From assembly GCA_021234155.1 (NCBI GenBank), contig JAJEKV010000055.1, positions 1,851,090 through 1,915,089 of the forward strand: 64,000 nt of DNA. Reading direction: 5' to 3'. The notes under the pieces are model-generated. The model had not been told where the DNA came from. It did not search any database and worked only from the letters and a program-made list of their open reading frames with translations. Made by a program: the position numbers and the translations under genes. The DNA comes from Isoetes taiwanensis. Lineage: Eukaryota > Streptophyta > Lycopodiopsida > Isoetales > Isoetaceae. Below, piece after piece: positions 22,379 to 33,329 of this stretch (position 1 is its first letter; every line of letters starts with the position of its first letter).

Positions 22379-22556
22379 AAGAGGGTCGCGATCTAATTCA
22401 GGCTTGACAGTTGTAGGCACCCTACTGAGTTTAACAAGTTCTCTCATTCTCTTCAACAAGTCTAATTTATGATCTGACCCAGTTACTGACTCCATTAGGA
22501 AACTCCCTGGCGGCACTCAACTGAACATATTGCATAAGACCACCTAGCAAAGTCAC

Positions 22557-22650
22557 GAATATTTAATGAAATATACGCCACTCCCTATATTAGTGTTGGA
22601 CTTTCGTCAACAACACCGTCAGAAAATAGGGTATATCTTATTAAATATTC
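22557..22650. ncRNA. Foldback hairpin 7 of the array
   Basis: GAATATTTAATGAAATATAC faces GTATATCTTATTAAATATTC. CCCTAT/ATAGGG and GTGTTG/CAACAC can pair nearer the loop. Confidence 0.65.
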
Positions 22651-22741
22651 TCCTGACCTTCCATAAGAGTACAACACCCACCTTTTAGCACCGCGTGACC
22701 GAAGCCAACAAGCAGCAGGAGAGGGCTATACACGTAAATGG

Positions 22742-22835
22742 GAGGTTGACCCTAGCAATCCTCGACATCAGCAATGAGACCCACCCTCGGCATGGCACAA
22801 TTCAATGTGGCACGCCAGGCGAGGGTCACTACCTC
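22742..22835. ncRNA. Foldback hairpin 8 of the array
   Basis: GAGGTTGACCCT faces AGGGTCACTACCTC on the outside. CCTCGGCATGGCACA faces TGTGGCACGCCAGGCGAGG on the inside, around a short loop at 22800. Confidence 0.55.
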
Positions 22836-23653
22836 AGCCAAGGATCACTCCGAACTAAAACCTAGTCTCTCTTAAAGAACTCCCTATCCTAACTGCTACT
22901 GTTGTCGATGAAAGGGTAGGCAACCAAATTTCTCTTTCTTATTTTTTTATTTTTATTTTTATTTCATTATTTTTTTTCCTTTTTTTATTGTTTCTGTTCT
23001 ATTGTTTTTTTTTCTTTGTTTTTCTTTATTTTTTTCACAAAAATCAGTCTGGATTCGACCATAGAACGAGACGCTCACCATCGTTACGCCCCTCAATGGA
23101 GGGGGGCAACAGGAGAGGGCCTCACTATGGAGGAACCCTAGACCTACAATAAAAAAAACAACAAAAAACTAACTAGGTTTGCCTAAAAACTAAGAAAAAA
23201 TGAAAAAAAAGGGAAAAGGGGCACAGGTTGTGAAGGAGGGCGCAGGTGGTTTACCTTCTTCTGCGCAAAAACAAATAAAATGCCTCCCAGATATATAAAG
23301 AAACGTTCAGTGGCGAAATCATTCGTTTTCGCTTTACGCTGAACCGGCCACAGTTGTTTAAACTTAAAAACAAATTTACGCGAACGAAAAAATTTTCGCA
23401 GCGAATATATCCGTTTAAACACCAAAAAAGTTTCGCGTAGTTTAACTTAAGACTTCGCTTCGCCGGTCGGAGGAGATTCGCGTTTAAAAATAAAAAATAA
23501 ACTGCTAAAAAAGTTCAAGCGAAGTTTAAACAGTAGGTTTCACCGACGCCAATTTTTCCCGCCGACGAAGTATTAAATACAAAAATGCGTATTTTTTCAA
23601 AAATACGTATTTTTGACTTTATAATCCTGAAAAAATAATTTCATCACGTCTGA
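22836..23653. other. 3' non-coding part of the hAT element
   Basis: A T-rich run (22930-23040) is followed by sequence with several TTTACGCG/CGCGAAAC-like motifs that recur in inverted orientation near the left end of the element (17940-17985). These are possible transposase-binding subterminal repeats. No coding frame. Confidence 0.5.
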
Positions 23654-23674
23654 GAACCTATCCCCGGAAGACAT

Positions 23675-24142
23675 ATCGCTTACACAATCGACCCCCAATT
23701 TTTGGTCCACAGTTGTTTTTTTGTTAGACGAAAAGCGTTGTTTTATGCTAAAACAACACCAAATATGGCCCCAAAAGTCCACGTGGCCTATTTATCCGGT
23801 TTGCACAAAGAGACAAGTGGTTTTTTAAGCGTGAAATTTCCATCGTAGGTCTTTTGGCGTAAAAATCCACGATAGAAAAAATTGACATGGTTTTTGTGAA
23901 TTTTTTGTCAACGTGTACATTTTCTTTTTTTGTTGTTTTTTACGGAACCATCGCGTTGTTTATCTTTAAAATAGCACGTGTAGGTTTTAATTTTACTACA
24001 CCTGAAAAACTAAATTACAACACTAAAAACACTACAAAGAAAAGAACATGTAGGAAATAGAAAATTGATGTTTTCAAGTGTTCTTTTTCGCAATATGGAC
24101 ATGTTGTTTCAAGTGTTGTTTTTGCAATTAAAAAAAAAAAAA
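23675..24142 (+). repeat. Right half of the repeat split by the hAT element, ending in poly(A)
   Basis: From the second GAAGACAT the sequence matches 25644-26104: CCAATTTTTGGTCCACAG, GTCCACGTGGCCTATTTATC, CTAAATTACAACACTAAAAA, and an end of CAATT plus an A run. Joined to 17433-17789 it forms a second copy of that repeat, more diverged than the one at 25.3 kb. Confidence 0.85.
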
Positions 24143-25263
24143 CCGGCTTGAGCTAGTTAAGCATTGGTCAATCCCTCCGCTGTCTTATCTGGCCATACAT
24201 GGACTTTTCAATCCAAGATGGTACCATAAATCCGGGGAAAACAATTAACAATCAGTAACCAAAATATAATCGTCTCCGAATAAAACTTCAAATTCCAGTA
24301 GATCAATAAGCCAAATGGAGCATGATGTTTTATATCTCATAAATAAAGTAAGACCATTACCACAAATCCTCCTGACTTGTTTTTACAGTCATTCATTATT
24401 GGCCAATAAGCATGAATACATCTTAGTATATTCCTACTATAGATGCTAAATTGTTCACAAAGTACATCTTATATGTATTCTCCTGTATTATTTACAGCAC
24501 ACTTCATAACATACTATAAGAATCAGATTCAAATTTTCCAATCAGATAACAGAAATGCATTTCTCTAGGATACCACCTATATCTTTCAATAATTATAAGC
24601 CCAATGACAGACATAAAAAGGCAGTTCAGAACACATTGTGTAGCAAGCATATTTTGAAAACGGAAAATCCCATTTCTCTGCTGGAATCCATCTTAATATT
24701 TACTATCAAAAAATCGTTAATGCCAAAGCATACAAAAACCATTGTAACCATTTTCAAGAGTGGAAAAACTCGATTTTATACTATGAGCCTAAGTACAAGA
24801 AGCATTACTGCTAATGTGGTACTTCTCATAATACAAACTCGCAATACTGATACACTAAGTGAATTACATGCAACTTTAAGTATGTAACAGCAGATTAAAG
24901 CCTTCACAATAGATATCTTTATGGTGTTTGAAACTTCGGAGATAAAATCAAACAAGTATATCATATGTATGCCTAAGATAATATGGACTTCCATCTTTCC
25001 ATGTCAAGGATAGGCCTTACAAAAATTATGGCGATCCTAGAAAGAAGTAGCAGCTCATAAAAATTGTTATAAACCAAACAGAGTACCTTGGTCATGAGAA
25101 ATAGAAAAATATAATTTGCACAAGCTACGGCCATCTCAAATGAGCAGTAATTTTTCAGAAACCTTTTAAACACCTTCAGATTTGACACTCCAGTCACCAT
25201 TTGTATGCCGATTCCCAAGAACTCCTAATACACATTGGACAAAAGGAAAACATTAAGAGGAGA
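24143..25263. other. Intergenic sequence, no gene recognised
   Basis: Two short frames exist (24555-24887 plus, 24973-25218 minus), but neither resembles a family I know and both are AT-rich. The minus frame near 25200 could be an exon, but no motif supports this. Confidence 0.4.
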
Positions 25264-26104
25264 AGCTCCAAATCGCCTAAAATTTGTTGCTTTAGGACCT
25301 TTAAAGAGTCTAGAATCCATTTATGACCTTAAATTAGGCTAAAAATATTATAAACCACCTCAAAATGACCAAAATAGCTTAAACCCTAAATTATGTCTTC
25401 CAAACTAGGGTTTATTTAGAAATAGAAGAAATAGCTTTTAGGGTACAAGGTTAGAGCCACAGAAGAGCAAAGGGCATGACTTTTTGAAGACATTGAACAC
25501 CCAGGCGACGTACTGACAACATAAGGGAGGAGAGTGAAAAGACAGACCCAAGAGAGGAAACACTATGGCAAACACCTCTACCAACGAAGCGAGTAGTACA
25601 GGGCACAACTGGCCTATCAACAATCTCATCGAATGGAAGACATACGTTACACACTGACCCCAATTTTTGGTCCACAGTTTTTTTTAGTTGTACGAAAGCG
25701 TTGTTTTATGCCAAAAACAACACCAAAATGGCCCCAAAAGTCCACGTGGCCTATTTATCCGGATTTGCACAAAGAGACAGTGGTTTTTTGGCAGAAATTT
25801 CCCACTGTGGTCTTTTGGCAGAAAAATCCACGCATAGAAAAAATTGACATGGTTTTTGTGAATTTTTGTCAACGTGTACATTTTTCTTTCGCTGTTGTTT
25901 TTTGGCGGAACCATGCGTTGTTTATCTTTAAAATAGCACGTGTAGGTTTTAATTTTACTACACCTGAAAAACTAAATTACAACACTAAAAACACTACAAA
26001 GAAAAGAACACGTAGGAAATAGAAAATTGATGTTTTCAAGTGTTCTTTTTCGCAATATGGACATGTTGTTTCAAGTGTTGTTTTTGCAATTAAAAAAAAA
26101 AAAA
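25264..26104 (+). repeat. Uninterrupted copy of the leader/poly(A) repeat (empty site for the hAT)
   Basis: It begins AGCTCCAAATCGCC and matches 17433-17789 plus 23675-24142 nearly throughout, with an extra ~29 bp at 25302-25330. It ends in an A run. The single GAAGACAT at 25636-25643 is the unoccupied target. It may be a retroposed or rearranged part of an LTR-element transcript. No duplication at its own ends was found. Confidence 0.85.
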
Positions 26105-26244
26105 TCACGTATGGCCTTTTTTTAATTTACGAAACCCTACATGTGTTATTGAAATCTAGGTATAGTTTTCCTAAAATAACGACATGTAAAAAATAATATT
26201 ATAACACGTAGAAAAAATGTGTGTTTCTAATGTGGTTGTTTAAC

Positions 26245-26400
26245 TAATGAGATATTGACACGTGGCATACTTTTTAAATAAAAAAACATTATTCTAGCTA
26301 ATCAAATATGGACACGTGGCATACTTTTGAAAGTAGAAAAAGAAGGTATTGTTTTTAATATGTCTTCTATCAAATCAAATGTTGACACGTGGCACACATT
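26245..26400. promoter_or_regulatory. Three spaced ACACGTGGC (G-box/ABRE) motifs
   Basis: GACACGTGGCA occurs at about 26257, 26310 and 26382, each preceded by a related AT-rich stretch (AATCAAATATGGACACG, AATCAAATGTTGACACG). The unit looks like a decayed 55-70 bp tandem repeat. ACACGTGGC is the binding site of plant bZIP factors. No gene start is visible nearby. Confidence 0.45.
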
Positions 26401-28890
26401 CAAATAATGCACGAATTCATTAGTTAGAGAATTTTGAAATTCTCGTTGACCTTCAAATAGGTTGCAATGGCCATATAAAACGCAAAAAGTTCTTCATGAG
26501 AACCATATTGGTGACCCAAAAACATGCTAAAAAGGTTGCACAGATGGCGACCGCGATTAATATTTGCATCTACACGACCAAAATATTTGTTTTTTTAAGG
26601 TATATTCATCATATATCGCATGTTTTATGAGATATATATTGCACTCTGTGAGCTCCCAAAGATCGCCATTGCGATCTATTAAAACAAAACATGGGTGCAA
26701 AATAAGCACCCAAAGACCAAATAAAATTTTATTTTATAAATTTTTAAGCTTTATACAATATTGAAAATACTAAAAAGAATACAATTTTTGAAAAGAAAAA
26801 CATTTTATCTGCTCAACAGAATCGCTGTGGCGATTTGCTTGAGCAAGCATGAAGTTTGTGCAGATGAGATTTGTGCTCATGGATTTCGCTACGGCGATTT
26901 AGTGGATCAAGAATAGAACCATAAAGGCAACCTTCTGGAATCCGTACGGACATGCTTTTCTGCATCAAGAACAGACTGCGAAGTTTTTTCCTATGGAGTT
27001 GATATGATGACAGATCTGGATAAGAAAGGAATCGATTAAAAACCTAAATAATAGATCTGAATAAGAAAGGATTGGATTACAAACCTTAATTTTCAACAAG
27101 CTTGATCTTACTCAAATCGAAGAGAGAATCAAGATTGTCTGCTGCTGAGAAACCTCCAGTGATCAGATTAACAATACAAGCTGATCTAATATTTTTCTTA
27201 AAGTTCTCATCCATATTGTCATTCCCCTGCAACTCTGTCTGTGTGAACTCAATTTGATCTTCAATGATCCTGAAACCAGCAGCTCCGAATTTCATAGTTG
27301 TCTTCCTATTTGGTACTGCTCCCAAGCATCTTGTTCAATAGGCTTTGAATACTGCTCCCAAATAACCTTTTGGAAATTTTCTCAGACAGCAAACAGGACA
27401 AAGAATCCTGCGGATTGGAGCAAAGAGCCAGCCAACAATTGGAAAAGGATAAAGAAAGATAGCGGGCTTGCTTGAGCAAGACCCAACAAAAAAACATGGT
27501 CGAAACCTCCAGACCAACAAGCAGAGCCGAAAACAATGAACTCTACAGAAAAACCTGTTATAGCCAGTCATCGAAACAAGCCTACTCGCAAACCAGTGCT
27601 AGAAAACCAAACAACCTTGCACTAAAAAACGGTCCAAACTCAAGATTCTCGCGCAGAGTGCCCCAATCTTCCACGAATTTGTTCGTCTTCACCTTCATAG
27701 CACCTCCGCCCGCCATGGCGCTCCTTCGGTCTGGCAAAGATAGGTCTACTTAGACAGATCTAACCTTAGGCACATTCATTTCTTGAGCCAAACCAAGCCC
27801 ATCATTTAGCCTGAAAAGCAGCCATAGATTTGTGGATTCTGAAGCGCAGCAGCTTCGTCAGAGTTTGATTTTGGTTGAAAACCTAGTTGAAGGGGATTTC
27901 GACTCAAAGCCTTGCTCAAAACACTGCGGAAATCCATGGCTTTTGCTAAAAACAGGGACCCCCAAAATTCTAATACACCTGCACAGCACTCAAAATAAAC
28001 CTGTAGGGAATCACTCCCAGCGGAATCCTAACTGCAAAGAAATCACTCACAATAATCACTGTAAATCGCCGGAAGAGATGCTGGTTCCATGGACGGAAGA
28101 GATGTTGGTTCCATGGGCGCTGGAGATATCTGCTGAAGGCGCATCGAGCAGGGCATCCGGAGGTCCTGGCTTTTCGGCGTGCTGCTGCCCATTCAAATCG
28201 AGTAGTTTTTAGAATATTAATGGTCCTATACCACGTTTTTATTTGAGTTGTACCTTTATCCCGCCCACGTTGGGCGGGATAAAAATTTGAATTAAAGGTG
28301 ACCACTTTTGCTAGTGGTGGGCCTAAAGTGCTGCGCTTTAAATTCTCAAAATCCCGCTTTTTTCTCCATATAATGAATTCATGCTTAATAAAAAATTACT
28401 ATAAACCACAATTTAAAAGCTAATATATTATGAATTTTGCATTAATCGTTTTAATTGTTAAAAAAAAAGCCTTTTGGGAATCGAACCCAAACAAGTCCAT
28501 AAGGCATAATATTCATGTTATCTCCATTCTCATTTATACATATTGATGGATTGCAATCTAAATTTTAACGTCAGATTATAACATTCAATGGTTAAGGTTT
28601 AAAACAATTGAATTAATGGTTGTGGTTAAAAACAATGTAGCATAATTGACAGTGTGGGCTTTGATCAAACCTTTTGGTGTAGATGGTTCAAGCATGCAAT
28701 ACTATGTCCCCGGGCTTCAGGAGAGGACATAGATTTATAGTATGACATAGATTTATATTTTATACTTCCATTCACCACAGATTGGGATCTCCAAATCAAT
28801 ATAGAATTACAATTTTATAAGAGTAAATTACTTCTTCGATGATCTATGAGCGTTTTTGATCAGCTTGCAATAGCAATTGTGTAGCCTGCA
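26401..28890. other. Sequence with no confidently recognised gene
   Basis: Several mid-length frames with balanced composition occur between 27086 and 28212 on both strands (for example 27086-27325 minus and 27832-28212 plus), but none matches a family I know. A short inverted repeat GCCCACGTTGGGC lies at 28263. A tRNA B-box-like GGTTCGATTCCC is present on the minus strand near 28475 without a foldable tRNA around it. Confidence 0.4.
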
Positions 28891-28894
28891 TCTG

Positions 28895-29510
28895 TTTCAA
28901 ACTAGAAGCTCTTCTTTGGCTGAGGGGGTAGTTGCTGTAGATCTCGGTTCCCAGCAAAAGTAGAGTAACCATCAGATAAAGAACTGCAGAAAGAAGAGGA
29001 TCAGTTCCCCATACAATAAAAAGTTTGGAACACTAAATATAAATCTATCTGCATATTCGGTATTTCAGAGGGAAAGACTTCCAGCGTAAGTTTTTTAGCA
29101 ACACTAAACAAGAATGGCGAGAAGGAATTTAACCCAGGGAATGAACCTCTACTCCATCGATTGTGGCTTTTGCCGGCAGGCAGGTATTAAGGAAAATACC
29201 TCCATTATACCGCTTGCTACCAGTCTCATAAACCAAAGAAAGGAATCACGTACACCTTTGGCCTCACCATGCTTCTGCACAAAACAAGAAGGACAAAGTA
29301 AAAGAAAAGAAACAAATGCAATAAAATGAATCGGTCCTGCAACCAAGAACATCACTTACCTTGAAGCTTTGAAGTCGCTTTGAATCAAAGAAACCGGTCA
29401 TATGATGAAGAAAGGTTTTCATCTTGCCTCTTATTGTGGCGTGGAGGAATAGATTCTCTATATCCTTTGGACGTATCACGCCAGCCCAGCCAGCGATTGA
29501 CTGACTACTA
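28895..29510 (-). pseudogene. Three exon-like pieces of one spliced minus-strand gene, family unknown
   Basis: Reading right to left, an open stretch ending ...GFFDSKRLQSFK at ~29360 is followed by the donor GTAAGTGATG. An acceptor (TTTTGTGCAG) then opens an exon at 29274 that begins KHGEAKGVRDSFLWFMRLVA. Further on, CTTTCTGCAG opens an exon at ~28985 that reads SLSDGYSTFAGNRDLQQ and ends ...PPQPKKSF and a stop at ~28907. The correct splice signals and non-repetitive composition point to a genuine host gene 3' end or a recent relic of one. I do not recognise the protein. The upstream part beyond 29510 is not evident. Confidence 0.5.
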
Positions 29511-30630
29511 GACTAGGATATGGCCAGATTTTGATATGGCGGCGAGATTAAGGAAGATTAAGGATATGGGAAGTTTTGATTAAGGATATGGCGAGACTAG
29601 ATAGAAGCTAGATATATGCATGGTGACTAGGTAGAAAGACTAGGTAGCTCGCGATTCACAAAGTTCGTGAGGGTCGGATCAAGACAAGAGGGACCGTACC
29701 ATACCGGATCGAAGAAAAGAGGGGTTGTGCCACCGCTGAATTGCCATCACCATAGCCTAACACCATAGCCATCACATTGCCAACCTCCTCCGCCTCACCG
29801 CGAACTCAAGGCCAAAGCTGCCTCGCTCGCGGCTATGGATCGAAGAAAAAGAGGGCAGCGGCTATGGCTATGGCCAGATTTGCCATTACCATGGCAAAGG
29901 GAGTGTCGCCATAGCCAAGGGTGGGAAAGAAAAACAGACACGTGGAGATGTCATTAATTGTAGCCCTTCAAGGAGCCAATCAAATTAGAGGACTCGGATC
30001 ACGATCTCTGTTGATCTCTTCGTCCAATCTCCACCATTCATTCTAGAACCAATAAAATTATAGGACCGGGATCAAGATCTTTGCTAATTACCTTATCGCT
30101 GGACAATACTACAAATTATTTTATGGTTTACGCCTAGCAAAAGCATTATTTTAATTTTCAGCATATACTGTTTGCCAGCAAACATGCTCGGATTATCGAG
30201 TGTTACCCAAGCGACAGCGTTATTTTGACTCAATGGCTACTTGCATTACAGATGCTTGTGATAGTTTTGAAAAATAAGAACTTTTGGGTTAGATAGCTTT
30301 GCCCAGTTGTTGTGGTCAAGCATTATTTGGTCTTTCCTTGAAGCTTAAATCTATTTAATTTGATTAGCCACAAAGGGAAATTGTTGTTTGCTATGGAATC
30401 TGATTGCCTAAGTATTAGATCACTCCAAAATTATTACCTTGAGCTTATAGAAAGGGCGAGACTGTGGTTCTCTAGTAGTTGGGCATATATTGGACATATG
30501 TTGGGCAAAAATGTTCGAGCCAAATGTTAAACGAACTGCTTTAAATGTTGGCGGACCTTGGTTATGCTTGTTTGTAGAAAATATTAACAACTTAAATCTG
30601 AATGCTAATTTAGTGTTCATATTAACTCAA
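29511..30630. other. Intergenic sequence, no gene seen
   Basis: Contains short repeated phrases (GGATATGGC, GATTAAGGA, ATAGCCATCACC) between 29515 and 29930. No coding or RNA feature is supported. Confidence 0.5.
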
Positions 30631-30631
30631 A

Positions 30632-32690
30632 CATGCCATGTGGGCTCCAACATGCCACCTACGCCAAACATGCCAAGGTAGCTCAAGCACGCCACCTAAG
30701 CTCAAACCGCCAAGGTGGCTCAAACATAAACCTAGCTCCAACATACCACTTAGACTCCAACATGCCGCCCTAGGCTCAACATGTAAGCCCAGGCTCAAAC
30801 ATGTCAAGGTGGCTCAACATGTCACCTAGGCTCGACATGTTACCCAAACTCCAACATGCCGGGCTTCAACATGACACCTAGGCTCAAACATGACAAGGTG
30901 GCTCAAACATCCCACGTGGCTCCAACATGCCACCCAGGCTCCAACATGCCAAGGTGGGTTAAACATGCTACGTGGGCTCCAAACATGTAGGCCTAGTTGG
31001 CTCAAGCATGCCACCCCAACATGTTGGCTCAAACATGCCAAGCCCCAAACATGCCACCTAGGCTCCAACATGCCAAGGTGGCCCCAAATGCCACCTAGGC
31101 TCAAACATGTTAAGGTGGGCTCAAACATACCATGTGAACCAACATGCCAAGATGGATCAAACATGCCACCCTACATGCTTTGAGACACCTTGGCATGTTG
31201 AGCCATGTGGCATGCTGGAGCCCCGAACATGTTTGAGAGCCATCTTGGCTTGTTTGCCCACCTTTGGCATGTTTGAGCGAAGGTGGCTTGTTGGAACCAC
31301 CTTGGCATGTTGGACCCACCTTGGCATGTTTGAGCCACCTTGGCATGTTGGAGCCTAGGTGGCATGTTGTGAGCCACCTTGGCATGTTGGAGCCTGCGTG
31401 GCATGTTTGAGCCATCTTGGCATGTTTGCACCACCTTGGCATGTTTGAGCCAAGGTGGCATGTTGAAGCCAAGGTGGCATGTTTGAGCCACCTTGGCATG
31501 TTGGAGCCTAGGTGGCATGTTTCAGCCACATTGGCATGTTGGAGCCTAGGTGGCATGTTTGAGCCACTTGGCATGCTTGAGCCACCTTGGCATGTTGGAG
31601 CCCAGGTGGCATGTTGGAGCCCGCGTGGCATGTTTGAGCCACCTTGGCATGTTTGAGCCTAGGTGGCATGTTGGTGCCTAGATGGCATGTTGAGCCACCT
31701 TGGCATGTTGGAGCCTAGGTGGCATGTTGGAGCCCACGTGGCATGTTTGAGCCACCTTGGCATGTTCGAGCCAAGTGGCATGTTTGATCCACCTTGGCAT
31801 GTTGGAGCCTAGGTGGCATGTTGGGAGCCCACGTGGCATGTTTGAGCCACCTTGGCATGTTGGAGCCTAGGTGGCATGTTGGATCCCACATGGCCTGTTG
31901 AGCCACCTTGGCATATTACGGCCTAGGTGGTATGTTTGAGCCACCTTGGCATGTTGGAGCCTAGGTGGCATGTTGGAGCCCGCGTGGCATGTTTGAGCCA
32001 CCTTGGCATGTTTGAGCCACCTTGGAATGTTAGAGCCTCAGTGGCATGTTGGAGCCCCCGTGGCATGTTTGAGCCAACTTGGCATGTTGGAGCCTATGTG
32101 TGGCATGTTGGAGCAGGTGGCATGTTTGAGCCATCTTGGCGTGTTTGCCACCTTGGCATGTTTTGGCCGTGGTGGCTTGTTGGAGCCTAGGTGGCATGTT
32201 TGAAACCCACCTTGGCATGTTGGAGCCTAGGTGGCATGTTGTGAGCCACCTTGGCATGTTGGAGTCTGCGTGGCATGTTGGAACCCGCGTGGCATGTTTG
32301 AGCCAGCATGTTTGCGCCACTTTGGCATGTTTGAGCCAAGGTGGCATGTTGAAGCCTAGGTGGCATGTTTGAGCCACCTTGGAGCCTAGGAAGGTGGCAT
32401 GTTTGAGCCAAGGTGGCATGTTGAAGCTTAGGTGGCATGTTTGAGCCATCTTGGAATGTTGGAGCCTAGGTGGCATGTTGGAGCCCACATGGCATGAACA
32501 TTTGAAGGTGGCTCAAACATGCCATGTCAGCTCCAACATGCCACCTAGGCTCCAACATGCCAAGGTGATGCCACCTAGGCACGAACATGCCACCTAGGCT
32601 CAAACATGCCAAGGTGGCTCCAACATGCCACCTAGGCTCCAACATGCCAAGGTGTGCCAAGGTGGCTCAAACATGCCATGTGGGCATGAT
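30632..32690. repeat. 19-bp minisatellite in three blocks of alternating orientation
   Basis: The monomer is GGCATGTTNGAGCCNNNNT (19 bp). The four variable bases are commonly TAGG, ACCT, CACG or CGCG. Block 1 (30632 to ~31181) and block 3 (~32505-32690) show the reverse complement (AACATGCC...), and block 2 (~31182-32495) the forward form. Because 19 is not a multiple of 3, the array is open in several frames, so the histidine/tryptophan-rich translated frames here are artefacts. Confidence 0.95.
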
Positions 32691-32729
32691 GACTAGGACT
32701 CACGAAAAAAATATGATAACCTTTGGAAT

Positions 32730-33245
32730 TTTTGGTAGAGGCATTTTGTCGTTCGGGCAGTACAAAGTCTCCGGAATGGAGATTCGACTTCGCCATGCCA
32801 TCCGGAATGGCGAAATTACCCTAGGGACCAAGTTACACGGCCGTTTTTAGCAACGAAAAAAACTCAAACCCTCTACATGGCAGTGTTCTGCAGCCACTTC
32901 TTAGACCAATTGACTACGAACATGTTGGACATGAGCTACTTTGGCGCTTCTTGGAAAAGGGGTAGTCTTCTGCCCACAAAACTTGGTCTCGAGGGTAATG
33001 TCAACGTTTTGAGTCCATTGGCAGAGTCAGTTCACAGTTCCGGAGTGAGAAAGTTGCCCGTCCGTGGCCAGGGTTCTTTGAGAGAGGACCTTTGGGGAGA
33101 ACTGCCTCTGGAAGGTTTTAAAGGTCCATCTTCTGGCTCAACACCCTCCCTCTATGTGATGACATTGTGCAAGATTTTGGTCGAATCTGACTAGGATAGA
33201 GCCTCCAAAACGTAAATCCTGTGCGTTGCTAGGTTATTGAAGGGT
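32730..33245 (+). repeat. Diverged partial copy of the 1.13 kb unit
   Basis: TTTTGTCGTTCGG, ATTCGACTTCGCCA, ACCCTAGGGACCAAGTTACA, CCAATTGACTACGA and GATAGAGCCTCCAAAACGTAAA follow in the same order as in the array at 1-2497, with many substitutions. It ends near 33245-33290 and is followed by a retroelement leader. Confidence 0.8.
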
Positions 33246-33329
33246 TTACATTATGGGGGTCGAGTTTTAGTCGGTTGCACTTGGGTGAAACTATAAGTAA
33301 TTAGGTTGTATTAATGATATCTGCATTTG

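Larger units (their letters stand above)
17790..23666 (+). mobile_element. hAT DNA transposon, 5,877 bp, complete ends
   Basis: The left terminus CAGGGATAGGTTC (17790-17802) is matched by GAACCTATCCCCG (23654-23666), a 13-bp inverted repeat with one mismatch and the CAGGG start typical of hAT. The 8-bp target duplication GAAGACAT is present on both sides (17782-17789 and 23667-23674). An unoccupied copy of the same target repeat, with a single GAAGACAT, lies at 25636-25643 and proves the boundaries. Subterminal GTCAAAAATACGT occurs in inverted orientation at 17874 and 23605. Inside are a decayed transposase and an array of foldback hairpins. Confidence 0.95.

Noticed and set aside
22405-22523. 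A ninth hairpin between hairpins 6 and 7
   Set aside because: Only ~25 nt of outer arm pair loosely (CAGTTG...CAACTG) with a long unpaired interior; too weak to list as a feature.
22928-23040. T-rich run as a LINE poly(A) tail on the minus strand
   Set aside because: Mixed T with interspersed A, C and G, no LINE coding sequence beside it and no target duplication.
17874-23617. GTCAAAAATACGT inverted pair as the transposon ends
   Set aside because: The empty-site comparison places the ends further out at 17790 and 23666; this pair is subterminal.
28455-28530. Possible tRNA gene (GGTTCGATTCCC on the minus strand)
   Set aside because: No matching acceptor stem, A-box or anticodon arm could be found at the right distance; at most a SINE or tRNA relic.
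30638-32660. Open frames with repeated MPRWLKHAT-like or MFEPPWHV-like residues
   Set aside because: A 19-bp repeat is automatically periodic over 57 bp in all frames. No independent sign of coding.
30632-32690. CRISPR-like regular repeats
   Set aside because: The units are contiguous 19-bp monomers without unique spacers, in a eukaryotic context.
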